Source of the DNA: UBA946 sp031550725
Lineage (GTDB): Bacteria > Bacillota > Clostridia > Oscillospirales > Ruminococcaceae
Assembly: GCA_031550725.1 (NCBI GenBank)
Contig: JAVBOH010000014.1
Location: forward strand, 111,097-175,096
DNA length: 64,000 nt
Reading direction: 5' to 3'
Part shown: positions 43,282 to 53,093 of the stretch, piece after piece
Numbering within the stretch: position 1 is the first letter of the stretch
How the letters are laid out: each line of letters opens with the position of its first letter
Notes under the pieces: generated by a model
Database searches by the model: none
What the model saw: the letters and a program-made list of their open reading frames with translations, nothing else
Told to the model about the DNA's origin: nothing
Program-made: the position numbers and the translations under genes

Positions 43282-43381
43282 AATGTAATCTCCTTAATCA
43301 AAATGGTATTAAAGATATTATGCACCATTTATAAAGCGATAAACATGGAAAATAATTTTCTTAAAAATAAAAAAATTAAAG

Positions 43382-43420
43382 GAGTTATACATTAGTGATT
43401 TTTTCACAAATGTATAACTC
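43382..43420 (-). terminator. Terminator of the dynamin operon
   Basis: GAGTTATACATT (43382-43393) and AATGTATAACTC (43409-43420) form a perfect 12-bp stem with an inner GTGA/TCAC; a T-rich tract follows on the minus strand. Confidence 0.75.
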
Positions 43421-43429
43421 AAATTTAGT

Positions 43430-45190
43430 TTAACTATATTTTCTTAAAATAACCGCACAATTATCAATAATTGTAGCTGCATTTTCAAGATGTTTCTTTA
43501 TCATAGCATTTCCTGAACTTGTTGCAATCTCCATAGCCTGATTTATCGCCTCACGGCTAACCTCAACCTGAGTTTCATAAATGCTGTTAAGATGCTTAAG
43601 CGCTGTATCCTCCATTGATTTATATGCCTCCTTCAAGTCCTTAACAGTATTATTTCTAATATCATCATAGTTTTCGAGTGCAATATCAACAATATCAGTA
43701 GTACGCTTTCTTTTTAGAATGTTACCCATGAATGGCATAACTCCTGATGGGAATTCATTGCTCATTCCTGCTGATGCCGCATTCATTACAGATTGTGAAA
43801 CAAGCATATTCAAGGTGTCCATTGAGTCCTCTGTTACAACAACATCCTCTGTGTCAGCAAAACTTGTAATACCAAGCTTGTTAGAAAGCTCCTTACCCAT
43901 TTTCTGTATTGAAGTCATCATCATTGTTCTGTGCAAATCAAGACATCTGCGGTATGCTTCACCAACCTTATCAACAAGGTATGAATAGAAATATTTTTCA
44001 ACATCCTCAGGTGATGCAGTTGTTCTGCTCTCAAGAATATTTTCACGAAGCTTTGAGAAAAATGCATACATCCACTGTTCAGCCTGCTGCTGCATTTCTG
44101 CAACAAAAAGTTGAATTTTGGGTTTTTGCGCCTCAAGCGCTGCAGCAAGTGTTGCACATTCATCCTCAAGTCCTGAGGATAACATATCAAGTCGCTTGCT
44201 GTCAAGCTCAATCATATCATGCACCATGCGAATTCTTGCAGCAGTATCCTTAATCATAAGGTTTTGCATCGTAAGCACTCGCTGTGTACGTATAACATCC
44301 TTCTGAAGAATTATTTCACGTTTCAAGGCAATTTCAAACTTTAAGAATTCGTTCTCATATAGCTCCTGAAAGCCTTTAATATCAGGTCGGTTAAGACCAA
44401 TTTTTCTTCTGTATTCATCAATAGCACTAATACCATAAACATGAGTATTAGGAACGATATCATCACAACGTTCTTTAATACGTGCAATAATCTTGTTGAT
44501 ATCCTCCTCAGTATTCATAGCATCAATCATATTGACAAGAACGAACAGTTTTGAAAAGCTCTGCGGACGAATATGACTTGCAATGAAAAGCTGCTCTGAC
44601 TCAGAGAATGGCGACAACGCACTAGCAACATAAATAACCGCATCAGCATTTACAAGATATTCCTGCACCTGCTTGTCAAGACAGTCAAGGTCACTTAACC
44701 CCGGTGTGTCAACAATACGGATTTCCTTTAGAATTTCAACATTGTCACGAATATCAATATAATCAAGAGTTGATGGGAATGCACGCATAAGCTTTTCAAG
44801 CTTTTCACGAACAAGGTCATCGGATGTAAGCTTGATTCGTGTGCCATTTTTAAGCACAGCTTCAGCAGACGGTACCTCAGAATACCCAATTGAGTTAATT
44901 GTAAAAGTTTCAGGAGCAACGTTAACAGGGGCAAGTGCCTGACCCAAAATCGCATTAATTATCGTACTTTTTCCACGTTTAAAATCACCCAGTACAACCA
45001 AAGAAAACGGCTCAGAACGTCTTTTGGTAATTGCCTGATCCCATTCATCAAGACGCTTTATAAAATCCTCACCAAGTATAACACGCAAAGGTCTGTCGTT
45101 CAAAAGCAGCTTAAGCTGTGACTGAACTTTATCGATATCAGGTTCTGCAACTTCATAGCTAAGGGTACAGTTTTTAAAGTTATCTGACAT
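43430..45190 (-). CDS. Dynamin-like GTPase (distal gene of the operon)
   Basis: A 586-residue protein with a dynamin/IsdG-like GTPase head near residues 55-260: G1 GDFKRGKSTIINAIL, switch II DTPGLSDLDCLDK and G4 NMID. The rest is predicted helical with long charged stretches (stalk), and no strong paddle or transmembrane segment is evident. It starts at ATG 45190, one base after the stop of the pseudo-peptidase gene, whose last codons carry its AGGAGGG ribosome binding site, so it is translationally coupled. Bacterial dynamin pairs act in membrane remodelling or phage defence (DynA, LeoA). The role here is inferred. Confidence 0.8.
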   Translation of the reverse strand: MSDNFKNCTLSYEVAEPDIDKVQSQLKLLLNDRPLRVILGEDFIKRLDEWDQAITKRRSEPFSLVVLGDFKRGKSTIINAILGQALAPVNVAPETFTINSIGYSEVPSAEAVLKNGTRIKLTSDDLVREKLEKLMRAFPSTLDYIDIRDNVEILKEIRIVDTPGLSDLDCLDKQVQEYLVNADAVIYVASALSPFSESEQLFIASHIRPQSFSKLFVLVNMIDAMNTEEDINKIIARIKERCDDIVPNTHVYGISAIDEYRRKIGLNRPDIKGFQELYENEFLKFEIALKREIILQKDVIRTQRVLTMQNLMIKDTAARIRMVHDMIELDSKRLDMLSSGLEDECATLAAALEAQKPKIQLFVAEMQQQAEQWMYAFFSKLRENILESRTTASPEDVEKYFYSYLVDKVGEAYRRCLDLHRTMMMTSIQKMGKELSNKLGITSFADTEDVVVTEDSMDTLNMLVSQSVMNAASAGMSNEFPSGVMPFMGNILKRKRTTDIVDIALENYDDIRNNTVKDLKEAYKSMEDTALKHLNSIYETQVEVSREAINQAMEIATSSGNAMIKKHLENAATIIDNCAVILRKYS

Positions 45191-45191
45191 T

Positions 45192-46193
45192 TTATGCACC
45201 CTCCTTTGCTGAGCCTATGATAATTTCACAACGCACCTCAAGCGCTTGTTTATTCATGGTATGTATATCATTTTTATTCAAATCTGTACGCCAGTTATAA
45301 AACGCCTCACAGTTAAGAAACTCAAGTCCAGCAAAAATTCTTCTGTCGATAGCAGTATAATTTTCATCAAGCTTAATATTTCTTGCAGGAGTAATATGAA
45401 GTGATTCATATACATGCCTGATATTATCAAGGTCAAGAAAACTATCAAGACGATTTCGAACAGAAATTATCCCCTTTTGGTAAATAGAGTCCATAATTTC
45501 TGGAAAATTATGAGGGTTGTCCAGACAGATTATTCCTGCCCTGTCACTTGTAACATCCGCAAGCCTTGACCAAGCTAAAAGCGTTGCATCAAGCTGCTTT
45601 AATGTACCCTCTGAAGTTTGTGAATTATCCGCTGCTAGTGAAAAACCATCTTCATTTCTATAACCAAAATATGATGCTGAAAGGTTATAAATACAGTGAT
45701 TATTCTGAATATGTCCACACTCACGTCCAATCAGGAAAATCATTTCTTCCTTTGTGCAAACCTCATATAGTCCCGATGTAATGACAATACAATCCTCAAC
45801 ATCAGGAGCTGATATCGAGTAAATATCAAGCTTTCCTGCTGCATTTCTAACGTATACATTCGGTACACTTATTTGCAGGCGTTCAGCACAAATCTTGGCA
45901 GCCTCATATGCATTTGGGAAAAGCAATGAGCCTGCAACACTTGTTGACTGGAACACTTTTTTGAATTTATTTGGTATGTCGTTTCCGACCAGTGATTTAT
46001 ATATTTTTGACCAGCCTGTTAGATTATTTATTTTCTGACGCATATGAAAGTCTGCATCAAATGCGTAATCAAGTCTGCCCCCGACAACATGGTCCTTGAA
46101 TGAACGTGTTCTCGCTGACAGATATGCACTAAAGCTGGTTTCAATTTCGAGTAACGGGTTTTGACCCGACAACGACTCAAGTGGATTTATCAT
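45192..46193 (-). CDS. Degenerate M48-type metallopeptidase-like protein
   Basis: A 333-residue soluble protein. The central region (SGLYEVCTKEEMIFLIGREC, then GHIQNNH) is laid out like an M48 zinc peptidase, but the HExxH motif reads RECGH: the first zinc His is Arg157. The expected downstream Glu ligand in a W-x-R-x-x-E-x-[ST]-x-D-R-A-G block is Asp213 (RLADVTSDRAG). Codon 157 is CGT, one base from CAT. The upstream VYVRNAAGKLDIY also fits the fold. It is probably a pseudo-enzyme or one with altered metal binding. It sits between two dynamin-like genes and couples to the distal one. Confidence 0.65.
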   Translation of the reverse strand: MINPLESLSGQNPLLEIETSFSAYLSARTRSFKDHVVGGRLDYAFDADFHMRQKINNLTGWSKIYKSLVGNDIPNKFKKVFQSTSVAGSLLFPNAYEAAKICAERLQISVPNVYVRNAAGKLDIYSISAPDVEDCIVITSGLYEVCTKEEMIFLIGRECGHIQNNHCIYNLSASYFGYRNEDGFSLAADNSQTSEGTLKQLDATLLAWSRLADVTSDRAGIICLDNPHNFPEIMDSIYQKGIISVRNRLDSFLDLDNIRHVYESLHITPARNIKLDENYTAIDRRIFAGLEFLNCEAFYNWRTDLNKNDIHTMNKQALEVRCEIIIGSAKEGA

Positions 46194-46232
46194 TTGAGGA
46201 AACCTCCCTTTTAATTACAAAATATAGTAGAA

Positions 46233-48284
46233 TTATTCCATTGTTTCAATAAGGTGCTTGTGCAGATTATAAGTTTCAGCGAGTAAAGCACCTGTATATT
46301 CCGCAATATCGTGGAGGGCTTCCTTTTCATTATCTGAAAGTCTTTTCTTTTCTCTTTTAAGCTCATTGAGGCTGTCAAGAGTTTTCTGTGTATCCATAAG
46401 GATAACTTCAGTTTCTTCTTCAATCTTAGATTTCAAGCCTTCAAATGATGAGAATACCTGCTGACGAACAGTTTCAGAGAAGTCACTTGTAATCTTCATC
46501 TCACGGAACTGTTTTTTAACAGATGATTTAAAACTAGTTTTATATTTATCAATACGATCCTGAACAAGAATTTTATCAACACTGAATTTACCAGTAAATG
46601 TTCCTGCAAGACCTGCGATTGCCATAATGCAAAGTGCAACAGGACCCGCAGCAGTAATTCCTAGGAAACCTGCTAAATATGCAGCAGCATAAAATGTTGC
46701 AACAAACCCTGCAAAACCTGTTGTACCACCCAGCAAAGCTCCCTTAATTCCTGCTTCACGCAATCCAATAAACAAACCGCCTGTACCAACAGTACCAATT
46801 GCAACAGATATAATCTGGTCAACAACACCACCGTTACGTCCACGCTTATTCTGCTGAACAGCGAACATTTCTTGAATACGGCTAACAGATGCAAAAAACT
46901 CATCTTCAAAGGACTGAAGTCTGTCAGCCTCATCGCTTAATGCAACAGTAATTTCATTCTGAATCTGCTCACAAATAAGCTGTGCAGTATTCTCAATATT
47001 TTCTTTTATCTTATCAGTTAACATAGCGTAAACCATCTTAAGCTTATCACGCTTCAAGTCATCAGCAGACATTGGGAAATCATCTATAACCTTAATAGCA
47101 GTTTCCTCAATCTGTAGCCAGTAGCTGTCAAGAATAGGCTGTAACTCCATAAATACATTGTTTGCAGCCTCATTAATACGAACAAACTCTGCTCTTTTCT
47201 TAGTACGTATTTCATCGATTTCCTCGATAGCAGCCTGATATTTCTCCATAAATTCATCAGTTTCCATGTCAAGAGCATTCTCACGGATAACAATGGAATT
47301 AATAATCTCTGAACCAGAGCTTATAATTTTATTAGCAAGAATTTGCAGGGAAATTGCACCACGTTCCTGCGTAAGCATGGATTCAAGAACTCTTTCAAAA
47401 GTAAGGAAATTACTTTCCTCCAGCATTTCAATGTTACCGCTTTCCTTAGCCATAAGTGCTTTTTTCGCATAAACACCGATAACCTTAGGCTTGCCGATTT
47501 TTCTCTTATATACAGCAAATTCCTTGGAGTCCTCACCCATTACAAGCTTTGCTTTCTCGATAACATAGCTTGCAATTCGCTTTTCAACTGTTTCAACAAT
47601 ACGGTCCTCATCCTCTTTTGAGAATGTACCGAAACAGTTTACAGCAAAAATGATACGTCCCATATCGGAAGTAAGCATTTTCTTTTCAAGAAATTCCTTC
47701 TCAAACTGTGAGAATGGGGAATTTGCGCTGATAACAAAGACAGCCGCATCAATTTCAGGAAGAATAGATAATGTAACATTGGTCATCTGTTCATCATCAT
47801 TTAGACCTGGAGTGTCAATAATATCAACGTTATTTTTACAGAAATCAGTGTCGTAATAAACAGTCGCCTGCTTAACAGTTTCTGCCTTTTTTTCTGACTC
47901 ATAGGAAAGCTTAGTAACATAGTTCTCAAGCTCATTGATATCAACTCGCTCAACCTCGCCGTCCTTATACTCAACCATAACATAAGGAGTTTCGCTGTAT
48001 GTAACACGGTTAAGAGTAGCTGTTGCAGGAAGTACATCAGCAGGCAAAACATCCTGTCCAAGAAGTGCATTAATAAGCGTACTCTTACCTCTTTTAAACT
48101 CACCTACGATAGCAACTTCAAAATGCTCCTCTGCGACCTTTTCGATTGTGTCGCTTATAGATTTCGAAGTATTTGGGAGCTCGAGATATTCACTGTACTC
48201 TTTAAGCTGATGCAAGCTTTCTGTCAAATCGCTTACAGTTTGCTTATAGGCGGAATAACTTCCAAAATTCAGCGTCTGTTCCAT
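46233..48284 (-). CDS. Dynamin-like GTPase with hydrophobic paddle (first gene of the operon)
   Basis: A 683-residue protein. GTPase head: G1 GEFKRGKSTLINALLGQDVL, switch I threonine region (LPATATLNRVTYS), G3 IIDTPGLNDDEQMTNVT, then SANSPFSQFEKEFL. Helical neck and stalk follow. At ~residues 490-580 there is a long hydrophobic block (ISVAIGTVGTGGLFIG, LLGGTTGFAGFVATFYAAAY, GITAAGPVALCIMAIAGLAG) that should insert in a membrane, like the paddle of bacterial dynamin-like proteins. The start is ATG 48284 behind AGGAGGG; a strong promoter is at 48370-48399. It most likely assembles on the inner membrane with the distal GTPase. Confidence 0.85.
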   Translation of the reverse strand: MEQTLNFGSYSAYKQTVSDLTESLHQLKEYSEYLELPNTSKSISDTIEKVAEEHFEVAIVGEFKRGKSTLINALLGQDVLPADVLPATATLNRVTYSETPYVMVEYKDGEVERVDINELENYVTKLSYESEKKAETVKQATVYYDTDFCKNNVDIIDTPGLNDDEQMTNVTLSILPEIDAAVFVISANSPFSQFEKEFLEKKMLTSDMGRIIFAVNCFGTFSKEDEDRIVETVEKRIASYVIEKAKLVMGEDSKEFAVYKRKIGKPKVIGVYAKKALMAKESGNIEMLEESNFLTFERVLESMLTQERGAISLQILANKIISSGSEIINSIVIRENALDMETDEFMEKYQAAIEEIDEIRTKKRAEFVRINEAANNVFMELQPILDSYWLQIEETAIKVIDDFPMSADDLKRDKLKMVYAMLTDKIKENIENTAQLICEQIQNEITVALSDEADRLQSFEDEFFASVSRIQEMFAVQQNKRGRNGGVVDQIISVAIGTVGTGGLFIGLREAGIKGALLGGTTGFAGFVATFYAAAYLAGFLGITAAGPVALCIMAIAGLAGTFTGKFSVDKILVQDRIDKYKTSFKSSVKKQFREMKITSDFSETVRQQVFSSFEGLKSKIEEETEVILMDTQKTLDSLNELKREKKRLSDNEKEALHDIAEYTGALLAETYNLHKHLIETME

Positions 48285-48369
48285 TATTGACCCTCCTAAA
48301 TTGGTTATGATTTCTAAAATCAATATAATATATTCAAAAAAACATGAAAAAATCCAAATTACTCTTTAA

Positions 48370-48399
48370 ATTATACCATATATTTATATATTTTGTCAA
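48370..48399 (-). promoter_or_regulatory. Promoter of the dynamin operon
   Basis: On the minus strand, TTGACA (48394-48399), an 18-base spacer and TATAAT (48370-48375), about 90 bases before the first start codon. Confidence 0.75.
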
Positions 48400-48506
48400 C
48401 GATATTAAATCAACATTCGTACAAAAATTTAGAAAACTAAAAAATTAAATTATTGAGCCAATATAGGTTAAACTAATAGAGTAATAAAAATTTAAGGAGA
48501 TGGCAA

Positions 48507-48689
48507 ATGGAATATACTTTTAATGATATTAATATACCTTTTGGCACAGCAAATAATACAAACGATTCTGATACCACAACATTTTTCACAGGACTTTCTG
48601 TTGCTGAGCAACGACAGATTATTGATGTAAATAATACTGGTGATATAAAAAAAGAATTATATGGATATACAGATTATCGTAATATTTGA
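48507..48689 (+). CDS. Small protein of unknown function
   Basis: A 60-residue acidic protein (MEYTFNDINIPFGTANNTN..., ending TDYRNI) that I do not recognise. Support is an AAGGAGA ribosome binding site 7 bases before ATG, a promoter-like TTGAGC/TAATAG upstream, and a terminator 9 bases after the stop. It is divergent from the dynamin operon. No domain or signal peptide is seen. Confidence 0.5.
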   Translation: MEYTFNDINIPFGTANNTNDSDTTTFFTGLSVAEQRQIIDVNNTGDIKKELYGYTDYRNI

Positions 48690-48695
48690 ATATAT

Positions 48696-48730
48696 AAAAA
48701 GGTCGAGAAATCAACTCCCGACCTTTCTAT
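48696..48730 (+). terminator. Terminator after the small gene
   Basis: AAAGGTCG and CGACCTTT form the stem around an 11-13-base loop; A- and T-rich flanks allow it to serve the convergent PASTA gene as well. Confidence 0.65.
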
Positions 48731-48761
48731 ACATATGTAAAGAGCAAAAACTTTACGCCAA

Positions 48762-50012
48762 TCAATGTAATTCGTTATGCAGCTTATCAGCAAGCTCCAC
48801 AGCGTCATGGAAATATTTTGTATTTAAAACAGTACCATTCCCACGGACATACCCAACAATAATATATGGCGAATCAGAATAAACGATTGTTGCACAGCCC
48901 AAGGTATAAAAATCCTCCTGTACCTGATAACCAGCAGATTCGCAAATATCCTTATATTCAAGCTGTGATGCAAACAAATCATAAGCATTGTTCACCATGC
49001 ATTTATGCAGTAAATCGCCATTTTCATGCTGTAATGTAAAATTATACGCATCTTTAAAATAGCTTGCAGTCTGACGTGCAGTCAGTCTAAACCAATAATT
49101 ACTGTCATCCATTCTATGCGGAATATCTAGCTCTGCGGAGATAGTGTTAAAATTATCATACCCGATATTTTTATACAGCATATTAAACGCAGTTGCGTTG
49201 CAGTCAATCAATGTTGATTTTACAAGGTCATTAACAGTAAACATCGTTCCCACAGCAGCACCATTAATATATGACTTGCTGACAACCATATTCTTTGACA
49301 TTTCATACTGATGACCTAAGTCAATATCATAAGAAAGAACAGCTCGTACATATGGCGTTTTAATTATATCCCCAGATGCAAATTTTTCATCGGCATTAAA
49401 CTCAACACTAGCACCGCTGTTAATGTCATAATATAAAAATCCGCCGTCACCGCCACGTTTTTGAAGTAAAACATTAAGCTCATCAATAATTGACATTGCA
49501 TTTTCGTTTTGTGTATCAATACCATAATAAACAGCTTCTAGATTTTGGCTAGTAAAGTTTGTTTCAAATTCAGCCAATGGATTATCAATTTCAATTCCAG
49601 TAACTTTTTTCTGAACTTCAGCTTGCTCAATAGCCTCCAGCTCATCTAATTCAACGACTTTCGGTAAATCTTCAAACGGCTTTTTACCTAAGCTTACAGA
49701 TACATTTAAAACAGTTGAGCCAACTAGATATGAGCTCTTTTCAGGCATATCCTGTGACATAATAATACCAGGTTCAAAATCATCGGAATAGTCCTCTGAA
49801 ATAACATTCAAGCTAAAAAACCTACTGTAGCAACCTGCCACATCATCAAACGAATAACCGACAACATTAGGCATATATTCATATCTATCATCTTCAGCAG
49901 GTGTTTTTTCGCTGAAGAAAAAGAAGTAAACGGCAATACTTCCAAATATCAATACAGAAATTACTATAATTAATATACTGACAATCTGTTCCTTTTCAGG
50001 TGTATTTCGCAT
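48762..50012 (-). CDS. PASTA protein with catalytically degenerate beta-lactamase fold
   Basis: A 416-residue membrane-anchored protein. A short basic N-terminus precedes one transmembrane helix (~residues 10-34), a PASTA domain (~45-110, MPNVVGYSFDDVAGCYSRFF and GIIMSQDMPE), a linker, and a class A beta-lactamase-like domain (~160-416). The Ser-x-x-Lys site reads GDIIK, with Asp215 in place of the nucleophile; SDN becomes DCN; the KTG motif is not visible (TLGCATIV). It may bind peptidoglycan without cleaving it. ATG 50012 has GGAGGAA upstream. It is the last gene of the radC-uvrB-uvrA run. Confidence 0.7.
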   Translation of the reverse strand: MRNTPEKEQIVSILIIVISVLIFGSIAVYFFFFSEKTPAEDDRYEYMPNVVGYSFDDVAGCYSRFFSLNVISEDYSDDFEPGIIMSQDMPEKSSYLVGSTVLNVSVSLGKKPFEDLPKVVELDELEAIEQAEVQKKVTGIEIDNPLAEFETNFTSQNLEAVYYGIDTQNENAMSIIDELNVLLQKRGGDGGFLYYDINSGASVEFNADEKFASGDIIKTPYVRAVLSYDIDLGHQYEMSKNMVVSKSYINGAAVGTMFTVNDLVKSTLIDCNATAFNMLYKNIGYDNFNTISAELDIPHRMDDSNYWFRLTARQTASYFKDAYNFTLQHENGDLLHKCMVNNAYDLFASQLEYKDICESAGYQVQEDFYTLGCATIVYSDSPYIIVGYVRGNGTVLNTKYFHDAVELADKLHNELH

Positions 50013-50222
50013 AAAGTTCCTCCGATATATCGAATTATACAAATTTATAAACATAATAGTAAAAATTCATATCAATACTTAATTTTTAATAATTATATCA
50101 TATTTTCACTCAAAATAAAAGTGTTTATATTACAATCTTTAGCTTGTATATTTATACATCTTATACAACAAAATACAATTATTATATATCGATTTACCAC
50201 TAAATGTCCAAATACAAAACAA

Positions 50223-53060
50223 TTATTGCTTATTAACATATAAATGTTTCTTTAAATATTGTCCCGTATATGACTCATCACAGCAAGCGATTTCTTCAGG
50301 AGTTCCACATTTAACGATAGTTCCACCCTTATTACCACCCTCAGGACCTAAATCAATTATATAATCAGCAGTTTTGATAACATCAAGATTATGCTCAATA
50401 ACAAGCACAGAGTTACCCGAGTCAACAATCTTCTGTAAAACCTCAATAAGCTTGTGAACATCAGCAGTATGCAAACCTGTTGTAGGTTCATCGAGAATAT
50501 AGAAAGTGCGTCCAGTTGCACGTTTTGAAAGCTCCGTTGCAAGCTTAACACGCTGTGCCTCACCGCCTGAAAGTGTAGTTGCAGGCTGTCCGATTTTAAT
50601 ATATCCAAGCCCAACTTCTTCTAATGTACTAAGCTTTCTTGCAATCTTAGGTATATTTTCAAAGAACTGAACACCCTCACTGACAGTCATTTCAAGCACA
50701 TCATGAATAGATTTACCTTTATACAAAACATCCAGCGTTTCACGGTTATAACGCTTACCCTTACAAACCTCGCATTGAACATAAACGTCAGGCAGAAAGT
50801 GCATTTCAATCTTAATAATACCATCACCCTCACAAGCCTCACAACGTCCACCCTTTATGTTAAATGAAAAACGTCCCGATGAATAACCTTTCATTTTAGC
50901 ATCATTTGTCTGCGCAAAAATCTCACGAATATCAGTGAAAACACCAGTGTAAGTAGCAGGATTGGAACGTGGAGTACGTCCGATTGGTGACTGGTCAATA
51001 GCAATAACCTTATCGAGATTTTCAAGTCCTTCCATTCTATCATACTTACCGGCACGAATTTTTGCACGATTAAGCTTGCTTGCGAGTGTTTTATAAATAA
51101 TCTCGTTTACAAGCGATGATTTACCAGAGCCAGAAACACCTGTAATACAAGTTAATGTAGCAAGTGGAATTTGAACATCAACATTTTTAAGGTTATTCTC
51201 ACACGCACCATAAACACTAAGAAATAAACCATTTCCATCACGTCTATTTTCAGGCACAGGCACAAATCTTTTTCCGCTTAAATACTGGCCTGTAATAGAC
51301 TTTTCGCAGGCAATAATATCATCAACAGTACCAGCACAAACAACTTCACCTCCGTGAACACCTGCATATGGGCCTATATCAACAACATAATCTGCTGCAA
51401 ACATTGTATCCTCATCATGTTCAACAACAATCAGAGTATTGCCAATATCACGAAGCCTTTTCAATGTTGAAATAAGCTTGTCATTATCACGCTGATGCAA
51501 ACCAATTGACGGCTCGTCAAGAATATAAAGCACGCCCATCAAGGATGAGCCAATTTGCGTTGCAAGACGAATGCGCTGACTTTCACCGCCGCTAAGTGTC
51601 GCAGATGAACGTGAAAGCGACAAATATTCAAGTCCAACGCTATTCAAAAATCCAAGGCGTTCATTAATCTCTTTAACAATTCTGCCTGCAATCATCCTGT
51701 CACGCTCTGTTAATTCAATTTGTTCAAAAAATCTAAGCAAATCAACAACTGCATAATGAGTAAGCTCGGTGATATTTTTGTCAGCAACAGTAACAGCCAA
51801 GCTCTCTTTTTTCAGTCTGTGACCATTACAGTCAGGACATGGTTCTTCCGACATACACTGCTCAATTTCATCCTTGCTGTACTCGGAATTCGTTTCACGG
51901 TATCGACGCTCCATGTTTGGAATAATACCCTCAAAAGCTTGATAATACGTACCACCACCATACATAGTTGAACGGTTAAGCTTAAGCTTTACGTCACCAG
52001 TTCCATATAAAAACAGGTTAACACTTTCTTTAGACAGTTCTTTTACAGGTGTATCAAGTGAAATTTTATAATGCTCAGCAATACCTTTGTAATACATCAT
52101 AGCAATGGAATTTTCATCATTGGTATTCCACCCTATCGCCTTAATTGCTCCATCTTTAACAGATAAGTCCTTGTTTGGTATAATAAGGTCTGGATCAACT
52201 TTACGAAAAACACCCAATCCAGTACATTTCTCACAAGCACCAAAAGGGTTATTAAACGAGAACATTCTAGGGTTAAGCTCCTCAATGGAAATATTATGCT
52301 CCGGACAGGCATAGCTCTGTGAAAAAAGCATTTCATCACCATCAATAATATCAACAATCAAAAGTCCGCCGGTAATAGCTGTTACAGTTTCAATACTATC
52401 AGTCAAACGTGACAAAATATCATCTTTAATAACAAGTCGGTCAACAACAATTTCAATGCTGTGCTTTTTATTTTTTTCAAGCGTAATTTCTTCTGACAAG
52501 TCATAAATAATGCCATCACAGCGAACACGAACATATCCCGATTTTTTTGCAGCCTCAAGTTCCTTAATATGCTGTCCTTTTTTACCACGAATTATTGGTG
52601 CAAGAAGTTGTATTTTCGTGCCAGCATCAAGCTCCATAATCTTATCAACAATCTGGTCAACAGTCTGCTGCTTTATTTCACGATTACAAACTGGGCAATG
52701 TGGTATACCAACACGAGCATACAAAAGTCGCAGATAGTCGTATATTTCTGTTACAGTTCCAACAGTTGAGCGTGGATTTTTTGAGGTTGTTTTCTGGTCG
52801 ATTGAAATTGCTGGAGATAATCCCTCAATGCTGTCAACATCAGGTTTTTCCATCTGACCCAAAAACATTCTTGCATAGGATGACAAGCTCTCAACGTATC
52901 TTCTTTGACCGTCAGCATAAATCGTGTCAAAAGCAAGTGATGATTTTCCTGAACCCGAAAGTCCAGTCATAACAATAAGCTTATCTCTTGGCAGTTCTAA
53001 ATCAACATTTTTAAGGTTATGCTCTCTTGCACCTCTGATAATAATTTTATCCCTAGACAT
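50223..53060 (-). CDS. uvrA: UvrABC system protein A
   Basis: A 945-residue ABC-type ATPase that finds bulky DNA lesions and loads UvrB. Both nucleotide-binding halves are present (GLSGSGKSSLAFDTIYADGQ and GVSGSGKSSLVNEI), signature LSGGESQRIRLA and LSGGEAQRVKLA, and zinc modules with CPVCNREIK, CPDCNGHRL, and CEACEGDGI. The length is normal. It follows uvrB by 33 bases, giving UvrA and UvrB from one transcript. Confidence 0.97.
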   Translation of the reverse strand: MSRDKIIIRGAREHNLKNVDLELPRDKLIVMTGLSGSGKSSLAFDTIYADGQRRYVESLSSYARMFLGQMEKPDVDSIEGLSPAISIDQKTTSKNPRSTVGTVTEIYDYLRLLYARVGIPHCPVCNREIKQQTVDQIVDKIMELDAGTKIQLLAPIIRGKKGQHIKELEAAKKSGYVRVRCDGIIYDLSEEITLEKNKKHSIEIVVDRLVIKDDILSRLTDSIETVTAITGGLLIVDIIDGDEMLFSQSYACPEHNISIEELNPRMFSFNNPFGACEKCTGLGVFRKVDPDLIIPNKDLSVKDGAIKAIGWNTNDENSIAMMYYKGIAEHYKISLDTPVKELSKESVNLFLYGTGDVKLKLNRSTMYGGGTYYQAFEGIIPNMERRYRETNSEYSKDEIEQCMSEEPCPDCNGHRLKKESLAVTVADKNITELTHYAVVDLLRFFEQIELTERDRMIAGRIVKEINERLGFLNSVGLEYLSLSRSSATLSGGESQRIRLATQIGSSLMGVLYILDEPSIGLHQRDNDKLISTLKRLRDIGNTLIVVEHDEDTMFAADYVVDIGPYAGVHGGEVVCAGTVDDIIACEKSITGQYLSGKRFVPVPENRRDGNGLFLSVYGACENNLKNVDVQIPLATLTCITGVSGSGKSSLVNEIIYKTLASKLNRAKIRAGKYDRMEGLENLDKVIAIDQSPIGRTPRSNPATYTGVFTDIREIFAQTNDAKMKGYSSGRFSFNIKGGRCEACEGDGIIKIEMHFLPDVYVQCEVCKGKRYNRETLDVLYKGKSIHDVLEMTVSEGVQFFENIPKIARKLSTLEEVGLGYIKIGQPATTLSGGEAQRVKLATELSKRATGRTFYILDEPTTGLHTADVHKLIEVLQKIVDSGNSVLVIEHNLDVIKTADYIIDLGPEGGNKGGTIVKCGTPEEIACCDESYTGQYLKKHLYVNKQ

Positions 53061-53093
53061 TTAAAATTCCTCTTTCTAATTTTTGAAACTATA

